DNA of 64,000 nucleotides from Ferruginibacter lapsinanis. GTDB taxonomy: Bacteria; Bacteroidota; Bacteroidia; Chitinophagales; Chitinophagaceae. The notes below the pieces were generated by a model that did not search any database, was not told where the DNA came from, and saw only the letters and a list, made by a program, of their open reading frames with translations. Of the stretch, positions 35,365 through 43,843 are shown piece after piece. Both the position numbers and the translations under genes were made by a program. The DNA lies in the NCBI RefSeq assembly GCF_020783315.1, contig NZ_CP086063.1, positions 3,212,501 to 3,276,500 on the forward strand. The letters run 5' to 3'. Numbering within the stretch: position 1 is the stretch's first letter; each line of letters starts with the position of its first letter.

Positions 35365-36579
35365 ATGTCAAAAATTTACTCTCTTATTTTATCATTTTGT
35401 ATCTCACAAATATTAGTAGCCCAATGTCCTGTCATTAATGGCGCTATGGTCAATTCATGCGCTCCTTCCGGTGGCACAGCGGAGGGAAATAATGAATTTA
35501 TTTATTTTACAACAGGTGCTTCGGGAGCAATCTCTTTATATAAATTCAGCTATGGTTCCAACACTCCTCCTGCTACTAACTCACCCACGGGAATTTTAGC
35601 CGGCACTCATGCCGCAGCAAAAACTGGAACAGGCACAATTGTAATTCAAAACGGATGCACTTTGCATGAAGTCACTTCTCCGTCAACAGTTATTCCTGCA
35701 AGCAGCAGCGTAGTATTCATCCCTTATAATTTCGATCAGCAATATGACATGTCCGCATTATGTAAGAACGGTGATCTGTATGTAGTATATATAGACATCA
35801 CAGCAGCAAGTGACAGTAAATGGTCGAATAATGGCACGTTGGCAAACGCTGCTACAACATTAAGATATTTACAGCTTGAATACAATGGAAATACCTGCAC
35901 CTCCGGCATCAGAAGTTATGATGGTGATCTATGGGCCAACCCTGGAAATACACCCGAAGCAGATGGGAATTCATTAGCATGGGATGCATCAGGAAATACG
36001 CAGTATGTAAATAATGGCTGTTCTATAATTGTAACCCCCGTAAAACTAATTTCTTTCAACGCTATTCAAAAAGGTAAAGATGTTACCGTTACCTGGAAAA
36101 CTGCCAATGAAATAAATGCCAAACAATTTGAAGTGGAATGGTCTGCCGACGGAACCAATTTTAAAAACATCAGTACAATGAATGCAGCAGGCACTTCTGA
36201 TGTAAGTAAAGAATATTCTTTTTCAGATAAAAATATTACCACGGGTAATAATTTTTACAGATTAAAAACAATTGATGCCGATGGCAAATTCACCTATTCT
36301 CCTATCGTTAAGGTCAACTTCTCGGGCAGCTCATTAGTAAAAATTTATCCGCAAATTACTTCCGGTAATTTAACGCTCGAATTAAATGCGAATGAACAGG
36401 GAGTAACAACCGCACTGATATTTGATCACACAGGAAGATTATTATCTACTAAGCAAATACCGGTAGTATCCGGCTATAATAAAGTTCAGCTGACTGTAAA
36501 CAATTTACCTGCCGGCGGATATATATTAAAGCTTGTAAATGTCAACGATATCAATATCACACGTTTTAGCAAATTATAG
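35365..36579 (+). CDS. Type IX secreted protein of unknown function
   Basis: The protein has 404 residues with a signal peptide ending LVAQ-C. Residues 20-225 form a Cys-containing beta domain that I do not recognise. From about 228 comes the PVKLISFNAIQKGKDVTVTWKTANEINAKQFEVEWS linker, typical of proteins before type A sorting domains, then the sorting domain (VKIYPQ...LIFDHTGRLLS...LPAGGYILKL). Exported by type IX secretion. Confidence 0.75.
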   Translation: MSKIYSLILSFCISQILVAQCPVINGAMVNSCAPSGGTAEGNNEFIYFTTGASGAISLYKFSYGSNTPPATNSPTGILAGTHAAAKTGTGTIVIQNGCTLHEVTSPSTVIPASSSVVFIPYNFDQQYDMSALCKNGDLYVVYIDITAASDSKWSNNGTLANAATTLRYLQLEYNGNTCTSGIRSYDGDLWANPGNTPEADGNSLAWDASGNTQYVNNGCSIIVTPVKLISFNAIQKGKDVTVTWKTANEINAKQFEVEWSADGTNFKNISTMNAAGTSDVSKEYSFSDKNITTGNNFYRLKTIDADGKFTYSPIVKVNFSGSSLVKIYPQITSGNLTLELNANEQGVTTALIFDHTGRLLSTKQIPVVSGYNKVQLTVNNLPAGGYILKLVNVNDINITRFSKL

Positions 36580-36604
36580 TTTACGCAACTAACAGTTAAG
36601 TAAA

Positions 36605-36642
36605 AAAGATGCTGAGTATATACACTCAGCATCTTTTTTTAT
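36605..36642 (+). terminator. Intrinsic terminator
   Basis: AAAAGATGCTGAGT, loop ATAT, ACTCAGCATCTTTTTTT. Directly after the type A sorted gene. Confidence 0.8.
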
Positions 36643-36741
36643 TTTGATTATCCCCCAACCTTATTCGTTAGTACCGCAGTTAAATATACTGTTGGAAGGA
36701 ATGGCTTAGTTTGAGTTATTTCATTCTGCATTTAATTTAAC

Positions 36742-37515
36742 ATGAAAAAGATAAACACATTTGTTCTATCTATATGGTACGAACAAAACACCAAATTTTC
36801 ATTCCGTAAGTATTGCAAACATGCGATCGTTATCATGACTGCTGTTGCAGGTTTGAATACCGCAACAGCACAAGGCTATATCAACTTGCAGGAAGAATAT
36901 TACCCTATCGTTGTGAAAGCACCAAAAATTGAAATGCCCGAAGAGGTCACTATCAACGGGTTTGTAAAGGATGAAACAGGAGCTCCCCTTGCAAATGCTA
37001 AAGTAAGAGCAGAGTATGGAGAAGAGTTACTTACCGATAATTCCGGTGCATTCTCTTTTACATTAAAAAAGGAAAAGGTTGCCTCACAAAATATATTTGT
37101 TAGTGCCGAAGGTGTAGTAACTGCTGTAAGAAGTTATCACCCGTCTATGGTAAATACGACTTATGATATTACACTTTACAAACCCTCCATATGCTGTAAT
37201 AAAATAAAACTGTGCGAAGGTGTCCCTTTTACAACATTTACCGTAAACTTTAAAAACAATAGCAGCGATCTATCAGAAGCTACAAAAAAGCAACTTGACG
37301 CTATTGCAAATTCACTAAAAGAATGTCCAACAGGCAACATACGCCTCACCCTGCACATTGGCGAAAACAAATCACTGCAACGATCTGCAAATAATCAATT
37401 GAATGCTATTAAAAATTACCTTATTGAACAAAATGGTATTGCTGCAGAGAGGATAAAAACAAATGAAGTAATTGATAAGATCAATACAAATAGTGTAGAT
37501 GTAATAGCCGAGTAA
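36742..37515 (+). CDS. CarboxypepD_reg/OmpA-like envelope protein
   Basis: The protein has 257 residues. An N-terminal region (about 1-45) with a late signal sequence precedes a carboxypeptidase regulatory-like beta sandwich (VTINGFVKDETGAPLANAKV...TDNSGAFSFTL, about 72-145). Two Cys follow (SICCNKIKLC), then an OmpA-like C-terminal domain (TVNFKNNSSDLSEATKKQLDAIANSL ... LNAIKNYLIEQNGIAAERI). The usual TDxxG and Arg of peptidoglycan binding are replaced (IGENKS; RSANNQL), so binding may be lost. The start ATG is the first in frame; the leader is unusually long. Confidence 0.65.
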   Translation: MKKINTFVLSIWYEQNTKFSFRKYCKHAIVIMTAVAGLNTATAQGYINLQEEYYPIVVKAPKIEMPEEVTINGFVKDETGAPLANAKVRAEYGEELLTDNSGAFSFTLKKEKVASQNIFVSAEGVVTAVRSYHPSMVNTTYDITLYKPSICCNKIKLCEGVPFTTFTVNFKNNSSDLSEATKKQLDAIANSLKECPTGNIRLTLHIGENKSLQRSANNQLNAIKNYLIEQNGIAAERIKTNEVIDKINTNSVDVIAE

Positions 37516-37596
37516 AATCTGCTATTACAAAATACCCACATGAGGGTATTGCAACAGATAAAATAATTTGAAACATTTGTGGCTAAAACCTCACAA

Positions 37597-39603
37597 ATGA
37601 AGAAACTATTTTTTTTACTGATCTTACAATCAGTTAGCGCAATGCTGATAGCACAAAAAAATGCAGACTGGAAAAAAGATTTCCCCTCTAAAATAAATTG
37701 GTATAAAATTTCTGATGCAGGCGTGTTGCTGGTAGCAACAAAAGATGCGCTGTATGGAATTTCGCCGGAGGGGCAAGATGTTTGGAAAGCAGATGATATC
37801 GAAAACATTAAAGAATCTAACCTGGATTTTATTGAGAATACTCCCTACATAGTGGTAGTAAAACAAGGTACTACTAAAGGAACCAATAAAGTAGTGGATG
37901 TGGTAACGGGTAAAACGGTGATAAGTACGGCAGATGAAGGATTGGTATCAGTCAGTAAAAGATTGTATTTACCGAGAAGCAATAATTTACTTTTTTACGG
38001 AGCATCCAAACAAGGCTTAATGCTGATGCTGGTGGACCTGACAACAGGGAAAAAAGTATGGGAGCAGAAAAAAATATTCGAAAAAAATTCTGAGCAAATT
38101 GTTTCAGAAGCCGGAGAATTGAATGATGCCATATTGATCGCTACCAATAAAAGAATTTACAAGCTGAATAAATTGAGTGGCGAAGAAATGTACAACATCG
38201 ATATGAAAAGCGATCTGCCGGTGCTGGCACCCAAGAAGAAAAAAGGTGGCATGTTTAGTGGCTTTAAAGCAATGGGTAATGCATTTAGCGGGAATATGGA
38301 AGAAGCCAATGAAATGCAGACAATGACCTCTGCTGATTTTTTTCAGCATAAAGACGATAATTCATTTTATTTCTGGAACCAGGATGTACTCACCAAATTT
38401 GACGTAGCTACAGGTAAAGAAATATGGAAAAGATTTGAATTGCCTTCTCCGGTTGCCTATATTTTACATGACACAAGAGGCATGTTGTTAGCAACTGCCG
38501 AAAAAAGACAAGAAGATATTGACAAGGCCAACAAAGGCGGCGGTGGTTTATTAGGAAAAATCAAAGCAAAGAATGCTGCCAATAAAAACAGGGCATCATT
38601 ATATTTAATTGATCCTGCTACCGGAGCCGAAAAATGGAATAGTGATATCGACCTGAAGGGAGATGTGTTGGCCTATAAATTAACAGGCAATAAATTGGTA
38701 TTAGCTACACAAAAAGATGATGGAGATAATTTTATCAGTATTGCAGATCTGGATGCCGGTAAATCAGTAACTAAAAAACCATTGAACATTAAAGGAGAAA
38801 TTCAGGACCTGCAGGTAACCCCACAAGGACTGTATTACAGAACTACCGATCAGATAAATATTTTGGACCTGGAAAGCGGCGATAAAACATGGAAAAAAGG
38901 ATTTACTGTAAAAAAGTGTGTAGGCTATAATGACAATGGTGGTGTGGGATATGTATGCGCCAATGATATGATCTACAAAGTGAATTTCAATACCGGAGAT
39001 ATGGAAGATTGGGTAAAAGGATTAGGCTTCAATAAAGATGAAGACCCGAATTCAATACAACTATTGCCGGAAGGTGTATTTGTTGCCTCTAATCAAAATG
39101 CAAGTCTGTATGATAAATCAGGCAAGTTGATCTATCATACTTATGTAGTGGCACCGGGCCGTACATTAACAGGTAAATTATTATCCGGGCTTGGTGGTGC
39201 AGCCAGTTTAGCTGTTGGTGCAGCCGGCGCTGCAAACAGTGCACAACTGAGTTATGCTAAAGGATATTACGGAAGTACAGATCCGCAACTCGACAGGGAT
39301 ATTAAAAACAGCAATCAATTGGCATCAGCGGGCATGTCATCTGCGATAGCAAGTTTTCAAAGTATTGGCAAACGCTTTAATGCTACTAAACAAGCCAATG
39401 GTTTTATTGCGATGCTGACCAACTTTGGCAACAGCAACCAGGCCAAGGATGCAGGTATAACCATTGTAGATAAAGTAACAGGAAAACGCAAAGCAGATAT
39501 GTTGTTGGGAGATAAAACGAGTCCTGATTATACCATTGATGACCTGGGAAAAGTAGTGTATTATCACTCCGATAATAATACTATTGAAGGATTTAAATTT
39601 TAA
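37597..39603 (+). CDS. PQQ-like beta-propeller exported protein
   Basis: The protein has 668 residues with a signal peptide (MKKLFFLLILQSVSAMLIAQ). Eight or so propeller-type strands with GxxxW motifs follow (TTGKKVWEQKK, VATGKEIWKRF, ATGAEKWNSD, ESGDKTWKKGF). Near 530-555 is a small-residue stretch LLSGLGGAASLAVGAAGAANSA, possibly a membrane or oligomerisation segment. BamB-like architecture but longer, and no PQQ-enzyme active-site residues are evident. Upstream GTG at 37579 is less likely than ATG 37597. Confidence 0.65.
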   Translation: MKKLFFLLILQSVSAMLIAQKNADWKKDFPSKINWYKISDAGVLLVATKDALYGISPEGQDVWKADDIENIKESNLDFIENTPYIVVVKQGTTKGTNKVVDVVTGKTVISTADEGLVSVSKRLYLPRSNNLLFYGASKQGLMLMLVDLTTGKKVWEQKKIFEKNSEQIVSEAGELNDAILIATNKRIYKLNKLSGEEMYNIDMKSDLPVLAPKKKKGGMFSGFKAMGNAFSGNMEEANEMQTMTSADFFQHKDDNSFYFWNQDVLTKFDVATGKEIWKRFELPSPVAYILHDTRGMLLATAEKRQEDIDKANKGGGGLLGKIKAKNAANKNRASLYLIDPATGAEKWNSDIDLKGDVLAYKLTGNKLVLATQKDDGDNFISIADLDAGKSVTKKPLNIKGEIQDLQVTPQGLYYRTTDQINILDLESGDKTWKKGFTVKKCVGYNDNGGVGYVCANDMIYKVNFNTGDMEDWVKGLGFNKDEDPNSIQLLPEGVFVASNQNASLYDKSGKLIYHTYVVAPGRTLTGKLLSGLGGAASLAVGAAGAANSAQLSYAKGYYGSTDPQLDRDIKNSNQLASAGMSSAIASFQSIGKRFNATKQANGFIAMLTNFGNSNQAKDAGITIVDKVTGKRKADMLLGDKTSPDYTIDDLGKVVYYHSDNNTIEGFKF

Positions 39604-39644
39604 AAGTCTAACCAATAAACAACCTTTATTTTTTTATACTTACA

Positions 39645-39672
39645 GCCGCCGGCGAAAATGCCGGCGGCTTTT
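39645..39672 (+). terminator. Intrinsic terminator
   Basis: GCCGCCGGC, loop GAAAAT, GCCGGCGGC, TTTT. Confidence 0.75.
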
Positions 39673-39753
39673 ACTTGATGGCCATATCAACTATTCATCA
39701 CTTTCAACTTGCGGTACGGTTATTGGTTCGATAGTAGTAATTAAAATAAGATT

Positions 39754-40122
39754 ATGAGCAATCAAAAACAATTCGGCGTTTGGATGGATAACCACCAGGC
39801 AGTAGTAGTAGGTAGTGATAATGCAGAAGAGGCCACTTTCCTGGTACTTGCACATGTAACTGGGGAAAATGTTTCCCAAAATTCAAGTGAAAAGAATGCC
39901 AACAATCATGAAAGAACTGTGCAGGCAAAATTCTTTAAAGAAATAACAACGCATTTGGTAAATGCCACCCATATACACTTAACGGGTACCGGGGTAGCGC
40001 AAGAACAATTCATGCATTACCTGGCAGATACTCCTCAATTCAAAAACGCAAAAACGGAAGAATCTACTTCCAATAAAATGAGCGATGAAAAACTGGTAGA
40101 ATATATCACTGCCAAGTTTTAA
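39754..40122 (+). CDS. Small protein, possible eRF1-like/host-attachment fold
   Basis: The protein has 122 residues. It has GVWMDNHQAVVV at the start, FFKEITTHLVNATHIHLTGTGVAQEQFMHYL in the middle and SDEKLVEYITAKF at the end. The pattern of an initial beta-strand with WMDN and a later GTGxAQxxFxxYL resembles eRF1 domain 2/host-attachment families, where GPGxAKxEF is common. This is a fold-level guess from pattern only. Cytoplasmic, no signal. Confidence 0.4.
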   Translation: MSNQKQFGVWMDNHQAVVVGSDNAEEATFLVLAHVTGENVSQNSSEKNANNHERTVQAKFFKEITTHLVNATHIHLTGTGVAQEQFMHYLADTPQFKNAKTEESTSNKMSDEKLVEYITAKF

Positions 40123-40143
40123 CGGATCGTTCGTATAAAGAAT

Positions 40144-40178
40144 AAAGAAGTCCTGAGCCGCAAACTCAGGACTTCTTT
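40144..40178 (+). terminator. Terminator hairpin
   Basis: AAAGAAGTCCTGAG ... CTCAGGACTTCTTT. Same core TCCTGAG as the hairpin at 21155. Confidence 0.7.
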
Positions 40179-40261
40179 ATATACTTAGCCATAAAATAAG
40201 AGGCAACACAGTCTTCCAATACAATATCCTACCTATCTTTAATACGCAAACCCATTACACC

Positions 40262-40777
40262 TTGCGTAACAAGAAAAAACAAAAATTAAAAGAAGAGCAA
40301 TTCTGGAGCAGCTTTGCTTTTTTTAATGTTCCCAAAAACTTAGAGACAATTCCTTCCCATATAGAGCGGGTGAATTTCCGTATCTGGGATCATGTAGAAG
40401 ATGAACAGATAGAAATGATGGTACAGCATATACGATCCATCAATATGCTTGATCTTGACGAAACTGATATTACCAATTACAGCGTTCAACTCCTCTCCCA
40501 ACTCGATTGCATTAAAGAGTTGCGATTGAAGGGTTGCAGAGAAATTGATGACGCTGCTTTTCCTCATCTTAACAATATCAAAGGGCTTGAGCTGCTGCAT
40601 TTGGGTGGCACTTCTGTAAGTATTAACGGACTGATGCAATTAAGCGTTAACCATAATTTACGGATGTTACTGGTAAGCATAGATGAGCCTGAAAAACATC
40701 ACAGTGATCTAACAACTATTGCACAACGCTTTCCCAATTGTGAGCTGATCGTAAACCACCAAGAATTTATCCCTTAA
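40262..40777 (+). CDS. Leucine-rich-repeat-like protein
   Basis: The protein has 171 residues. At least three LRR-type units are visible (INMLDLDETDITNYSVQLLSQL, IKELRLKGCREIDDAAFPHL, LELLHLGGTSVSINGLMQL), then a less regular cap. The only plausible start in frame is TTG 40262; no in-frame ATG gives a complete protein. Cytoplasmic. Function unknown. Confidence 0.6.
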   Translation: MRNKKKQKLKEEQFWSSFAFFNVPKNLETIPSHIERVNFRIWDHVEDEQIEMMVQHIRSINMLDLDETDITNYSVQLLSQLDCIKELRLKGCREIDDAAFPHLNNIKGLELLHLGGTSVSINGLMQLSVNHNLRMLLVSIDEPEKHHSDLTTIAQRFPNCELIVNHQEFIP

Positions 40778-40799
40778 TGTTGCTCAAAGATCCAATTGT

Positions 40800-40905
40800 C
40801 GGGCCACTACACCCGATTGAAGCGAATACCCCGGTGAGGGCATTGCAGCATAGCCCTGTGCCGGAGTAGCAGCGAAAAGCGGGACCAATGTTGATACTGA
40901 GGTAC
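40800..40905. other. GC-rich stretch before the PEP carboxylase gene
   Basis: Markedly richer in G and C than its surroundings, with a weak stem around GAGGGCATTGCAGCATAGCCC. I see no coding frame. It could be a leader or a repeat whose other copies lie elsewhere in the genome. Confidence 0.3.
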
Positions 40906-41050
40906 AGCTTGTGTTCAATAAATGCCCCCCTGCCTCCCGCTTTGGCAAATAAGTTGTAGTCTGTACAAATATTTTGAAATTTTTAAAGTAATTTCACGCC
41001 AAATACAAGTTGCTGCCACGCCAATTGCATTTATTTTAATTTTTATTAAT

Positions 41051-43636
41051 ATGAGTATTGAGTCATCAAGGGGTTTGCAGCAGTTTAAAAATGCCGTGGG
41101 CATTAAATTCCAGCTGTATAACAGTTTATTTACTTCTCTCCCGTTCCATCGTATTGAAAAAACGGGGATACTACTCTCTTTGCTGCTAAATATGTGCGAA
41201 GAAGGGTATAAAAACAAAAAAAGCCCTACAGAGATCATCGACGATTTCTTTACAAAACACACCACTTATACAGACCCGAAAGACAGGCTCGACCTGTTAT
41301 TTCGTTTCATACAATTTACAGAAAGGCAGATAGTATTGTTTGATGCATTGGAAGATGCTGCCTATAAAGATGTTAATGACACCAGCGGTGTGGGTACTTT
41401 AAAACATCTTGAAAGCGAAATCATTCAACACGGTAAAGAAGAAGAATTAACTGCTAAATTAAAAGACTTTGCGGTAAGGCTGGTACTAACGGCCCACCCT
41501 ACCCAGTTTTATCCCGATTCTGTTTTAGGTATCATCAACGACCTGGCAAAAGCGCTGAAAGACAATGATACCCTGCAGGTAAATATGTATCTGCAACAAT
41601 TGGGCAAAACACCTTTCTTTAAAAAACAAAAACCTACCCCATACGATGAGGCCATCAGCCTGATATGGTTTTTAGAAAATGTATTTTATTCTGCTGCCGG
41701 GAAAATAATTTCTTTCTTAAAGAGTCAGTTTCCGCAGTCGATTGATAATAACAACCCTATCATCAACATGGGCTTTTGGCCCGGTGGCGACAGAGATGGT
41801 AACCCTTTTGTAAATGCTGATATCACTTTAAAAGTGGCTGATGCATTGAGAGGCGGTATCATCAAATGTTATTACCTCGAAGTTCGTCGTTTAAAACGCA
41901 GATTAACTTTCAGAGGAGTGGAAGCATTACTGACCGACCTGGAAAATGAATTTTATAAAAACATTTTCATTCCGGGACAACGGACGGATCTTACCAAACA
42001 ATATATCATTGATAAACTGACCAAGGTAAGAGAGACCATTATTTATGAAACCAATGGCTTGTTCCTACACCTGATAGATCACCTGATCAATAAAGTAAAT
42101 GTTTTCGGATTGCATTTTGCCTCCTTAGACATTCGCCAGGAAAGTTCCGTACACAACACCGTACTGGAAGCCATCGCTGAAAAGTCTGAAGCATTGCCAA
42201 AAGATTATGCTTCGCTGTCTATAGAGAAAAAGATGGATGTACTTACCGCCATCAAAAACCCTGTTACAGAAGATATTCATTTTACCAATAACGTACAGGA
42301 AGATACTATGGATAGCATCCGTGCTATTAAAAAGATACAGGAAGCCAATGGCGAACTGGGTTGCAACAGGTATATCATCAGCCAGTGCAACAGTGCACTG
42401 AATGTACTGGAAGTATACGGGCTGTTCTTATTAAGCGGCTGGGATAAAAAATCATTAAGTGTAGATATCATTCCTTTGTTTGAAACAGTGGAAGATCTGC
42501 ATTATGCTGCTGAAGTAATGAAGACATTATACTCCAATAAAGTATATGCCAAACATTTAAAACAAAGAAATAGCCGCCAGACCATCATGTTGGGCTTTAG
42601 CGATGGAACCAAAGATGGTGGCTACTTTATGGCCAACTGGGGTATCTATAAAGCAAAAGAACAACTGACAGCTGTTTCCAGAGAATATGATATTGATGTA
42701 GTGTTCTTCGACGGTCGTGGTGGCCCACCATCAAGAGGCGGTGGTAAAACACATAATTTCTATGCATCAATGGGTAATAACATTGCCAACAAAGAAATTC
42801 AACTAACGGTACAGGGACAAACGATCAGTTCTAACTTCGGAACAATTGATGCCGCACAATTTAACCTGGAAAAATTATTGCATGCCGGTATCTCTAACGA
42901 TCTTTTCAATAACCGACACGTTACGTTAGAGCAAAAAGACGAAGCATTGTTACAACAACTGGCAGATGAAAGTTTTGCTAAATATATTTCGCTGAAGAGC
43001 CATCCTTATTTTGCAGATTATTTATCGCAGGTAAGTCCGCTGAAATTTTACAGCGAAACCAATATCGGCAGCCGTCCTGCAAAACGTACGGCTTCTGCAA
43101 AACTTACACTGAAAGATCTTCGTGCTATTCCTTATGTAGGTGCATGGGCACAGTTAAAGCAAAATGTAACGGGTTATTTTGGTGTGGGTACTGCCCTGCA
43201 GGCAATGGAGAAAAAAGGTAAATTCAACGAATTAAAGAAACTATACAAAAACTCTTTGTTCTTTAAAACATTGATGGATAACTGTGAGATGGCGATGAAG
43301 AAAAGTTTCTTTCCGTTAACGGCATACCTTGCAGATGACCCTAAGTACGGTGAAATATGGACCACCATTTACAATGAGTATTTATTAACGCAGCAATACG
43401 TGTTAAAACTTTCGGGCAAATATGAATTGATGGGAGATTTTCCTGTAGACAATTTATCGATCGCTATGAGAGAAAGAATTGTATTACCGATATTGACCAT
43501 TCAACAATACGCCATTAATAATATCAGGGAGCTGGATGATAAACTGATATCCAACTCACCGCTGAAACCCACTTACGAAAAGCTGGTAATGCGTTCTTCG
43601 TTTGGTATCATTAATGCCGGAAGAAATTCTGCGTAA
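41051..43636 (+). CDS. ppc: Phosphoenolpyruvate carboxylase
   Basis: The protein has 861 residues. Catalyses PEP + bicarbonate to oxaloacetate. Landmarks: VLTAHPTQFYPDS (catalytic His), GFWPGGDRDGNPF, LHFASLDIRQESS, GFSDGTKDGGYFMANW, FFDGRGGPPSRGGGKTH, QGQTISSNFG, SRPAKR. The usual FHGRGG has Asp for His, and the C-terminus ends NAGRNSA rather than QNTG; both appear characteristic of a divergent Bacteroidota group. ATG 41051 is chosen; the frame extends 43 codons upstream without family similarity. It uses bicarbonate, as produced by the carbonic anhydrase at 31960. Confidence 0.9.
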   Translation: MSIESSRGLQQFKNAVGIKFQLYNSLFTSLPFHRIEKTGILLSLLLNMCEEGYKNKKSPTEIIDDFFTKHTTYTDPKDRLDLLFRFIQFTERQIVLFDALEDAAYKDVNDTSGVGTLKHLESEIIQHGKEEELTAKLKDFAVRLVLTAHPTQFYPDSVLGIINDLAKALKDNDTLQVNMYLQQLGKTPFFKKQKPTPYDEAISLIWFLENVFYSAAGKIISFLKSQFPQSIDNNNPIINMGFWPGGDRDGNPFVNADITLKVADALRGGIIKCYYLEVRRLKRRLTFRGVEALLTDLENEFYKNIFIPGQRTDLTKQYIIDKLTKVRETIIYETNGLFLHLIDHLINKVNVFGLHFASLDIRQESSVHNTVLEAIAEKSEALPKDYASLSIEKKMDVLTAIKNPVTEDIHFTNNVQEDTMDSIRAIKKIQEANGELGCNRYIISQCNSALNVLEVYGLFLLSGWDKKSLSVDIIPLFETVEDLHYAAEVMKTLYSNKVYAKHLKQRNSRQTIMLGFSDGTKDGGYFMANWGIYKAKEQLTAVSREYDIDVVFFDGRGGPPSRGGGKTHNFYASMGNNIANKEIQLTVQGQTISSNFGTIDAAQFNLEKLLHAGISNDLFNNRHVTLEQKDEALLQQLADESFAKYISLKSHPYFADYLSQVSPLKFYSETNIGSRPAKRTASAKLTLKDLRAIPYVGAWAQLKQNVTGYFGVGTALQAMEKKGKFNELKKLYKNSLFFKTLMDNCEMAMKKSFFPLTAYLADDPKYGEIWTTIYNEYLLTQQYVLKLSGKYELMGDFPVDNLSIAMRERIVLPILTIQQYAINNIRELDDKLISNSPLKPTYEKLVMRSSFGIINAGRNSA

Positions 43637-43656
43637 ACAAATTTTTTATGATAGCA

Positions 43657-43686
43657 AGTCAGGTACTTTGTACCTGACTTTTTTAT
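43657..43686 (+). terminator. Intrinsic terminator after ppc
   Basis: AAGTCAGGTA, loop CTTTG, TACCTGACTT, TTTT. Confidence 0.8.
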
Positions 43687-43724
43687 GTGACGGGCTGTGG
43701 TACTGCTATTAAGCTTCAGTGGCG

Positions 43725-43800
43725 TCGCACTCTTGTGCGATATATCATTATTGAGCAACGGAATCGCTACAGAAAAAAATCATTGCATACCAGTATGCAA
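43725..43800. promoter_or_regulatory. Two palindromes upstream of the Rhs gene
   Basis: TCGCAC-TCTT-GTGCGA at 43725-43740 and TTGCATAC-CA-GTATGCAA at 43783-43800. The second is an 18-base perfect palindrome 44 bases before the chosen start codon and could be an operator; the first may be a repeat hairpin. Confidence 0.4.
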
Positions 43801-43843
43801 CCTTTATTTGGATTTTTTCATCTATGGAAAAAATCCGCTAGCA

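Noticed and set aside
40922..41050. Longer start for PEP carboxylase
   Set aside because: The 43 upstream codons show no family similarity; ATG 41051 begins just before conserved sequence.
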